Part shown: positions 59,273 to 64,000 of the stretch, in pieces
How positions within the stretch are numbered: position 1 is the first letter of the stretch
Layout of the letters: each line of letters opens with the position of its first letter
Source: Nocardiopsis suaedae
GTDB lineage: Bacteria; Actinomycetota; Actinomycetes; Streptosporangiales; Streptosporangiaceae
DNA: 64,000 bases
Direction: 5' to 3'
Assembly (NCBI RefSeq): GCF_027706745.1
Contig: NZ_JAQFWP010000007.1
Coordinates: forward strand, 82,654 to 146,653
The notes under the pieces: generated by a model
The model's input: the letters and a program-made list of their open reading frames with translations, nothing else
The model's database searches: none
Told to the model about the DNA's origin: nothing
Translations under genes and position numbers: made by a program

Positions 59273-60574
59273 TTGGCGAAGGTGGTGAAATCGTGCGGAT
59301 GCGCCAAGTCACTGAAGGGAGAGTCGGCGAAGAGGAAGAAGTGGCACAAATGCTCCCATGCGTGGGTCGCTAAGTGGCGCAACAGCAGGGACGGCAACCG
59401 CCTGGTGCAGCTCACGTTCCCCGAGGATCCTGCCGAAGGAGAGACGGCGTACAAGCGCGCCGAGCGGTGCGCCTCTCTAGCGGAACACGAGAACATGTGT
59501 GGGCGGACGGCGACCCGGGAGCGGGTCAGACGCCTCCTTGCGGGCATCGATGACACTCTGGTCTCCACGTCCCAGGGGCTGACCTTCGGGAACTGGGCGG
59601 AGAAGGTGGTGAAGAACAAGTCCATCGCGCTTCGCAAGGCCAGCCTGATGCAGTACCGGAGCATTCTCCGGCGAACAAAGGTCCGGTTCGGGTCCTACGA
59701 GCTCGAAGAGATCGACAAGGAGATGATCCAGGGGTACATCTACGACCTCACGGAGCGGGAAAGGCTGTCACCCTACTACGTCCTCGGGATCTACATCTTC
59801 CTGGCGATCGTCTTCAAGGAGGCGGTCCTCAACGAGAAGATCAACCGCACGCCCTGTGTCGACATCGCCCTTCCCAAGACGGAGAAGCAGCGGTTCTTCA
59901 TCAAACCCACGCTCGCGGAGCTGGAGGTCATCTGCGAGGAGGTCAACCCGCGCTACCGCGTCGCCGTGTGGCTCATGCACGGGCTCGGACTGCGGATCGG
60001 GGAAGCCCTCGGCGCTTCCCAGCTCGACATCCTCGGCGGCGGCGACACCTTCCGAGCCCAACGGCAGATCACCCAGCGCGGGGAGATCGCTCCTCTCAAG
60101 CATCGCGAGTGGGGCCAGTTCCGGGACATACCCATGACCCGGTTCACCCATCAGAAAATCCAGGAGCACATTGAGGAGTTCGGCGTCGAAGAGGACGGGC
60201 GCCTGATTCGTGGGGTCAAGAGCCCTCTGCCGAGCCACGACGGGCTCCGGGACGGGATCGTCCGGGGCCTGCTCCAGACTGAGCTGCCGCCGACGATGCG
60301 GCCGCACGACCTACGTCACGCGTGGGTCAGCGACCTTCTCGCCGGCGGCGTGCCCATCACCGAGGTGTCGCGGTGGACGGGCCACGTCCACGTGACGACT
60401 ACGCAGCGTATCTATGGGCACGAGGTGCCCAGCTCCCTGAACCAGGGCCGGATGTTCCTGGAACACCGCTACGAGTCCCTGGTGGCCGGGAAGGACCCGG
60501 CAAAAGTTGGTTTTAGTTGGGCTACCCCTCCCAGTGGGGACCCGGAGCACGGGGTTCCGGGCCTCGCGGCCTAG
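59273..60574 (+). CDS. Tyrosine site-specific integrase
   Basis: A 433-residue phage/ICE-type integrase. An N-terminal Arm-binding part with a CGC/KCS-type cysteine segment, a core-binding SAM-like domain (about 105-185), and the catalytic domain with Arg241 (HGLGLRIGEALG), His345-x-x-Arg348 (PHDLRHAW), His371 and Tyr381 (RIYGH) are all present, so it should be active. The start is TTG 59273 with GAAGGAGGA seven bases upstream. Its stop overlaps the converging oxidoreductase stop by CTAG (60571-60574), which points to an attachment site near that spot. Confidence 0.92.
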   Translation: MAKVVKSCGCAKSLKGESAKRKKWHKCSHAWVAKWRNSRDGNRLVQLTFPEDPAEGETAYKRAERCASLAEHENMCGRTATRERVRRLLAGIDDTLVSTSQGLTFGNWAEKVVKNKSIALRKASLMQYRSILRRTKVRFGSYELEEIDKEMIQGYIYDLTERERLSPYYVLGIYIFLAIVFKEAVLNEKINRTPCVDIALPKTEKQRFFIKPTLAELEVICEEVNPRYRVAVWLMHGLGLRIGEALGASQLDILGGGDTFRAQRQITQRGEIAPLKHREWGQFRDIPMTRFTHQKIQEHIEEFGVEEDGRLIRGVKSPLPSHDGLRDGIVRGLLQTELPPTMRPHDLRHAWVSDLLAGGVPITEVSRWTGHVHVTTTQRIYGHEVPSSLNQGRMFLEHRYESLVAGKDPAKVGFSWATPPSGDPEHGVPGLAA

Positions 60575-62871
60575 AGTCCGGAATCCGCTTCGAAGCGGAC
60601 CACAATGGACTTGGAAGTGGGCGTGTTCGACACGTCCGCGGTGGAGTCCAGCGGCACCAGCACGTTGGTCTCCGGGTAGTACGCGGCGGCGGAACCCCTG
60701 GCAGTGGGGTACTCCACCACCAGGAAGTGGGGTGCGCGGCGCTCCACGCCGTCCTCCCACTCGCTCACCAGGTCCACATACTCACCGGCCTTTAGGCCGA
60801 GCTCGGCGCGGTCCTCAGGGTTGACCAGAACGACCCTTCGACCGCCCTTCACACCCCGGTACCGGTCGTCCAACCCGTAGATCGTGGTGTTGAACTGGTC
60901 GTGCGAGCGCAGCGTCTGCAGCAGCAGGCGGCCCTCGGGCACCTCCGGGGCCGACAGGCCGTTGCTGGTGAAGTTGGCCTTGCCCGTCGCGGTGGGGAAC
61001 GTCCGGCTGTCCCGGGGCGCGTGCGGCAGGCGGAAGCCGCCCGGGCGCCGCACGCGCTCGTTGTAGTCGTCGAACCCCGGCACCACCCGCTCGATGCTCT
61101 CCCGGATCCGGTCGTAGTCGGCGAACTCCTCCCACGGCACGGCCTCGTCCTCGCCCAGCAGGCGGGCGGCGAGTCCGCGCACGATGTCGACCTCCGAGCG
61201 CATGTCCGCCGACAGCGGCTCCACCCGGCCGCGCGAGGCGTGCACCTCGCCCATGGAGTCCTCGACGCTGACGAACCGCTCCGCGCCCTCGTGCACGTCC
61301 AGGTCGGTGCGCCCGAGCGCCGGCAGGATCAGCGCGTGCTCCCCCGTCACCGCGTGCGACCGGTTGAGCTTCGTTGACACCTGCACCGTCAGGCGGCACC
61401 GCCGCATGGCCTCCTCTGTCGCCGCGGTGTCGGGCGTGGCCGCCGCGAAGTTGCCGCCCATGGCGAAGAACACCTTGGCGCGCCCGTCGCGCATCGCCCG
61501 GATGGCGTCGACCGTGTCCGCCCCGTGCTCGCGCGGGGGCTCGAACCCGAACTCGTCGCGGAGCGCGTCCAGGAACTCCGCGGGCGGGCGCTCCCAGATG
61601 CCCATGGTCCGGTCGCCCTGGACGTTGCTGTGCCCGCGCACCGGGCACACCCCCGCCCCCTCGCGGCCCACGTTGCCCCGCAGCAGCAGGAAGTTGACGA
61701 CCTCCCGGATGGTGGGCACCGAGTTGCGGTGCTGGGTCAGGCCCATCGCCCAGCAGACCACGATCTTCTGGGAGGCCAGCACCATCGCCGCCGCCTCCTC
61801 GACCTCGTCGCGGCCCAGCCCGGTGGCGGCGCCGACGCGCCGCCAGAACTCGTCCTCGCCGTGGTCGAGGAGGGCCTTGGCGTAGGCGTCGAAGCCGTGG
61901 GTGTGCTCGGCGATGAAGTCGTGGTCGAGCACCCCGCCCCTCTCCTCGTCGATCTGCAGCAGCAGCCGGTTCAGCGCGCTGAACAGGGCCAGGTCCCCGC
62001 CGACCTTGACCTGCAGGAACAGGTCGGTCAGCATGGTCCCCGACCCGACGATGCCGCGCGCGGTCTGCGGGTTGCGGAACCGCTGCAGCCCCGCCTCCGG
62101 CAGCGGGTTGACCGTCATGATGCGCGCCCCCGCCTGCTTGGCCTTCTCCAGCGCGGTGAGCATGCGGGGGTGGTTGGTGCCGGGGTTCTGCCCGGCGACG
62201 ATGATCAGGTCGGCCCGGTAGAGGTCGTCGAGCTTGACGCTGCCCTTGCCGACGCCCAGCGTCTCGGTCAGGGCCGACCCCGACGACTCGTGGCACATGT
62301 TCGAGCAGTCCGGCAGGTTGTTGGTGCCGAACCGGCGCGCGAGCAGCTGGTAGAGGAACGCGGCCTCGTTGCTGGTGCGCCCGGAGGTGTAGAACAGGGC
62401 CTCGTCCGGCGAGTCCAGCCCCTTGAGCTCGTCGGCGATGAGGGCGAAGGCCTCGTCCCACCCGATGGGCGCGTAGTGGTCGGCGCCGGGCGCGGCGTAC
62501 ACGGGCCCGGTGATGCGCCCCTGCTGTCCGAGCCAGTACCCGCTGCGCCCGGCGAGGTCGGTGATGGAGTGCTCGGCGAAGAAGCCGGCGCCCACCGCGC
62601 GGCGGGTCGACTCCTCGGCCACGGCCTTGGCGCCGTTCTCGCAGAACTCGGCGGGGTGGCGGTGGTCGGGCTCGGGCCAGGCGCAGCCCGGGCAGTCGAA
62701 CCCCTTCTTCTGGTTGACGGCGGTCAGCGTCAGCAGGCCGCGCTTGGCCCCCGACTGCTGCCCGACGATCTTCATGCTGTTGGCGATCGCGGGGATCCCC
62801 ACGGCCGAGCGCTTGGGCTCGGACACGCTGGGGGCGTCCTGGCGCGGATCGTCGATGGGCGGATTGGACAT
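60571..62871 (-). CDS. FdhF/YdeP family molybdopterin oxidoreductase
   Basis: A 766-residue bis-MGD oxidoreductase of the formate dehydrogenase H/YdeP type. FDCPGCAWPEPDHRHPAEFCENG resembles the cysteine-rich opening, then YTSGRTSNEAAFLYQLLARRFGTNNLPDCSNMCHE, GQNPGTNHPRM, LRGNVGREGAGVCPVRGHSNVQGDRTMGI and the C-terminal MopB domain through TADVSNTPTSKSIVVRFEADSGL. It may act in acid or aldehyde stress or in formate metabolism; the role is not set by context. ATG 62871 follows AGGGGG. Its last codons run into the integrase end, so they were probably copied at integration. Confidence 0.88.
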   Translation of the reverse strand: MSNPPIDDPRQDAPSVSEPKRSAVGIPAIANSMKIVGQQSGAKRGLLTLTAVNQKKGFDCPGCAWPEPDHRHPAEFCENGAKAVAEESTRRAVGAGFFAEHSITDLAGRSGYWLGQQGRITGPVYAAPGADHYAPIGWDEAFALIADELKGLDSPDEALFYTSGRTSNEAAFLYQLLARRFGTNNLPDCSNMCHESSGSALTETLGVGKGSVKLDDLYRADLIIVAGQNPGTNHPRMLTALEKAKQAGARIMTVNPLPEAGLQRFRNPQTARGIVGSGTMLTDLFLQVKVGGDLALFSALNRLLLQIDEERGGVLDHDFIAEHTHGFDAYAKALLDHGEDEFWRRVGAATGLGRDEVEEAAAMVLASQKIVVCWAMGLTQHRNSVPTIREVVNFLLLRGNVGREGAGVCPVRGHSNVQGDRTMGIWERPPAEFLDALRDEFGFEPPREHGADTVDAIRAMRDGRAKVFFAMGGNFAAATPDTAATEEAMRRCRLTVQVSTKLNRSHAVTGEHALILPALGRTDLDVHEGAERFVSVEDSMGEVHASRGRVEPLSADMRSEVDIVRGLAARLLGEDEAVPWEEFADYDRIRESIERVVPGFDDYNERVRRPGGFRLPHAPRDSRTFPTATGKANFTSNGLSAPEVPEGRLLLQTLRSHDQFNTTIYGLDDRYRGVKGGRRVVLVNPEDRAELGLKAGEYVDLVSEWEDGVERRAPHFLVVEYPTARGSAAAYYPETNVLVPLDSTADVSNTPTSKSIVVRFEADSGL

Positions 62872-63229
62872 GGCGGCCCCCTGAGGTACAGCTGGCGGTG
62901 CTGTTCGTTTCCATTTTTCCAGGCCGGGCGCACGTTGATCATGGCGGATCGGCACGTCGGCGGTGCGGGTGCGCCGCAGCCCCCGGCGTCCCGCCCCCTG
63001 CGCGCGGCCCGGCCCGGGGCGGGCACGGGTGCGCGCGCACGCGAGGCTACGCCCCCGGGGAAGGGGTGCCACCTGGCCGAACGGGCGGCTCGGCCCGGCC
63101 GAACGGACGGGCCAGGCCGCGGGCCGCCCGGACCGGCGGCGGCCCCCGCGGCGGTGCCCTGCGCGAACGCGGTACCGTCGTCGCGCTCTCGCCGACGACT
63201 GATGTTTCACATTGGCCTATCATGGCCCC
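62872..63229. other. Divergent promoter region, no gene seen
   Basis: 358 bases between the FdhF and GntR genes. Strongly GC-rich with no domain-like frame; the right end contains the GntR promoter. Confidence 0.45.
63218..63223 (+). promoter_or_regulatory. -10 box for a leaderless GntR mRNA
   Basis: TATCAT ends six bases before the ATG at 63230. It is embedded in TTGGCC-TATCAT-GGCC, a small dyad that could also be an autoregulatory site. Confidence 0.45.
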
Positions 63230-63901
63230 ATGCTCGATACCGAAGGCGGAGCCGCGAAGAAGTCCCCGAGGAAGAAGAAATCGTCACTTTCGGCGACCGC
63301 CTACTTCGCGATTCGCGACATGCTGGTCACGACCCGCATCCCGCCCGGTGCTCCCGTGCACGAGGAAGAGCTGACGCGCACGCTCGGAGTGGGGCGCACC
63401 CCCGTGCGCGAAGCGATCAAGCGGCTCGAATCGGAAAGGCTCGTGAAGGTCTATCCCCGGCGCGGCGTATTCGCCACCGAGGTGCAGTTGTCCGACCTTT
63501 CCCTGCTCACCGAGGTCCGTGCCCCGCTCGAAGGCGAGGCCGCCTTTCAGACGGCCCGGCGGGCGACCGACCGGCAGCGCGCCGACCTGCGCGACCTGCG
63601 GGACGGGGCGGCCGACTACGGGCGCGGCGCCGAGGCGCAGATGGTGTTCGACAGCCGGGTGCACCGGGCGGTATACGAGTGCTCCCACAACACCTACCTG
63701 GAGGCCACCCTCACGCTCTATTACAACCTGATGCTGAGGATCTGGTACCTCTACATCGACCGCCTTCCCGGAGTGACCGACCATGTCGGCGAACTCGTGC
63801 CCCTCTTGGAGACGATGATCGACGGCGAGGACGAGCGCGCCCGGGAACTCGCGGTCGAACACATCCGGGGATTCGAGAAGGCGGTCCTCTCCGTATTGTG
63901 A
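63230..63901 (+). CDS. GntR family regulator (FadR subfamily)
   Basis: A 223-residue regulator with an N-terminal winged helix (FAIRDMLVTTRIPPGAPVHEEELTRTLGVGRTPVREAIKRLE) and a C-terminal FCD all-helical ligand domain (FDSRVHRAVYECSHNTYLEATLTLYYNLMLRIWYLY with the metal-binding His in VHRAV). The effector is an organic acid or similar. ATG 63230 is leaderless behind TATCAT; a TTG at 63212 is less likely. The divergent FdhF gene may be its target. Confidence 0.9.
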   Translation: MLDTEGGAAKKSPRKKKSSLSATAYFAIRDMLVTTRIPPGAPVHEEELTRTLGVGRTPVREAIKRLESERLVKVYPRRGVFATEVQLSDLSLLTEVRAPLEGEAAFQTARRATDRQRADLRDLRDGAADYGRGAEAQMVFDSRVHRAVYECSHNTYLEATLTLYYNLMLRIWYLYIDRLPGVTDHVGELVPLLETMIDGEDERARELAVEHIRGFEKAVLSVL

Positions 63902-63971
63902 AGTAATGCCTTAACAGGTGGCGCCGGACGGGTGGTGCCGGTCACGGCCCGCATTCCGGGGGGAATGAATC

Positions 63972-64000
63972 GTGGTCCGATCAGCGGGAGCCGCGCGGCG
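63972..64000 (+). other. Possible start of the next gene (cut by the window end)
   Basis: GTG 63972 opens VVRSAGAAR with GGGGGG at 63958-63963. Too little is visible to judge; it may be the first codons of a gene downstream. Confidence 0.25.

Noticed and set aside
55126..60260. A 16-base match (CTCTGCCGAGCCACGA) between 55127 and 60227 in the integrase
   Set aside because: The similarity stops within about 35 bases and neither side resembles an att core, so it is probably chance or minor debris; kept as a note rather than an att claim.
1..64000. CRISPR arrays and tRNA/rRNA genes
   Set aside because: No regularly spaced identical repeats and no cloverleaf or rRNA-like sequences were noticed.

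Overview
The window is about 72-74% GC with GTG/TTG starts, leaderless genes and actinobacterial families (Lsr2, DUF6230/DUF6114, CGNR, baeRF2-like, Scr1/DUF5753, DUF6807). It is chromosomal DNA of a filamentous actinomycete, most likely Nocardiopsis or a relative. The genus is inferred from gene content only. No rRNA, tRNA, CRISPR array or complete insertion sequence was seen.

Layout. 1-9.8 kb: end of a methyltransferase gene, a lysylphosphatidylglycerol-synthase-like membrane protein overlapping a creatininase, a lipoprotein, a PIG-L deacetylase, a divergent pobA/IclR pair, an AI-2E-type transporter, and a secreted crystallin-fold protein followed by a lipoprotein. 9.8-10.2 kb: a decayed molybdo-dehydrogenase FAD subunit. 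10.3-12.8 kb: a methyltransferase divergent from a CGNR zinc-finger protein, then a DUF6230/DUF6114 pair. 12.9-21.7 kb: the most distinctive locus, a 2,525-residue highly reducing polyketide synthase (KS-AT-DH-MT-ER-KR-ACP, no thioesterase) with a separate thioester-reductase-like protein; both genes carry the same short motif just upstream. 22-28 kb: a homogentisate operon (MBL-fold protein, FAD monooxygenase, hmgA, uncharacterised protein, fumarylacetoacetase) closed by a strong terminator. 28-40.7 kb: mixed metabolic and regulatory genes, including a decarboxylase-hydrolase fusion in reversed order, a trypsin-like protease, a miniature transposable element, a two-component system facing a small-export gene across a perfect palindrome, and an erythromycin-esterase-like gene behind a MerR-type promoter. 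40.8-53 kb: a membrane Ser/Thr kinase, a baeRF2-like protein, a LacI-controlled Gfo/Idh-DUF6807-cupin operon with visible operators, an SDR whose stop codon is a transposable-element end, a diacylglycerol-kinase-like protein and a CPBP protease.

53.3-60.6 kb is an accessory region: an orphan Imm21 immunity gene, truncated and frameshifted fragments, an NlpC/P60 protein with its catalytic Cys replaced by Ala, a 12-residue-repeat membrane protein, Lsr2 between two copies of a decayed HTH module, an excisionase remnant and a tyrosine integrase. The integrase ends tail-to-tail with an FdhF/YdeP oxidoreductase gene, which suggests the 3' end of that gene was the integration site. The window closes with a leaderless GntR regulator.

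How the genes work together. The polyketide synthase probably assembles a reduced, C-methylated chain that the reductase releases as an aldehyde or alcohol. The homogentisate operon takes an aromatic ring to fumarate and acetoacetate, and pobA makes protocatechuate; both suit a soil saprophyte that uses aromatics. Product identities and regulator assignments are inferences.
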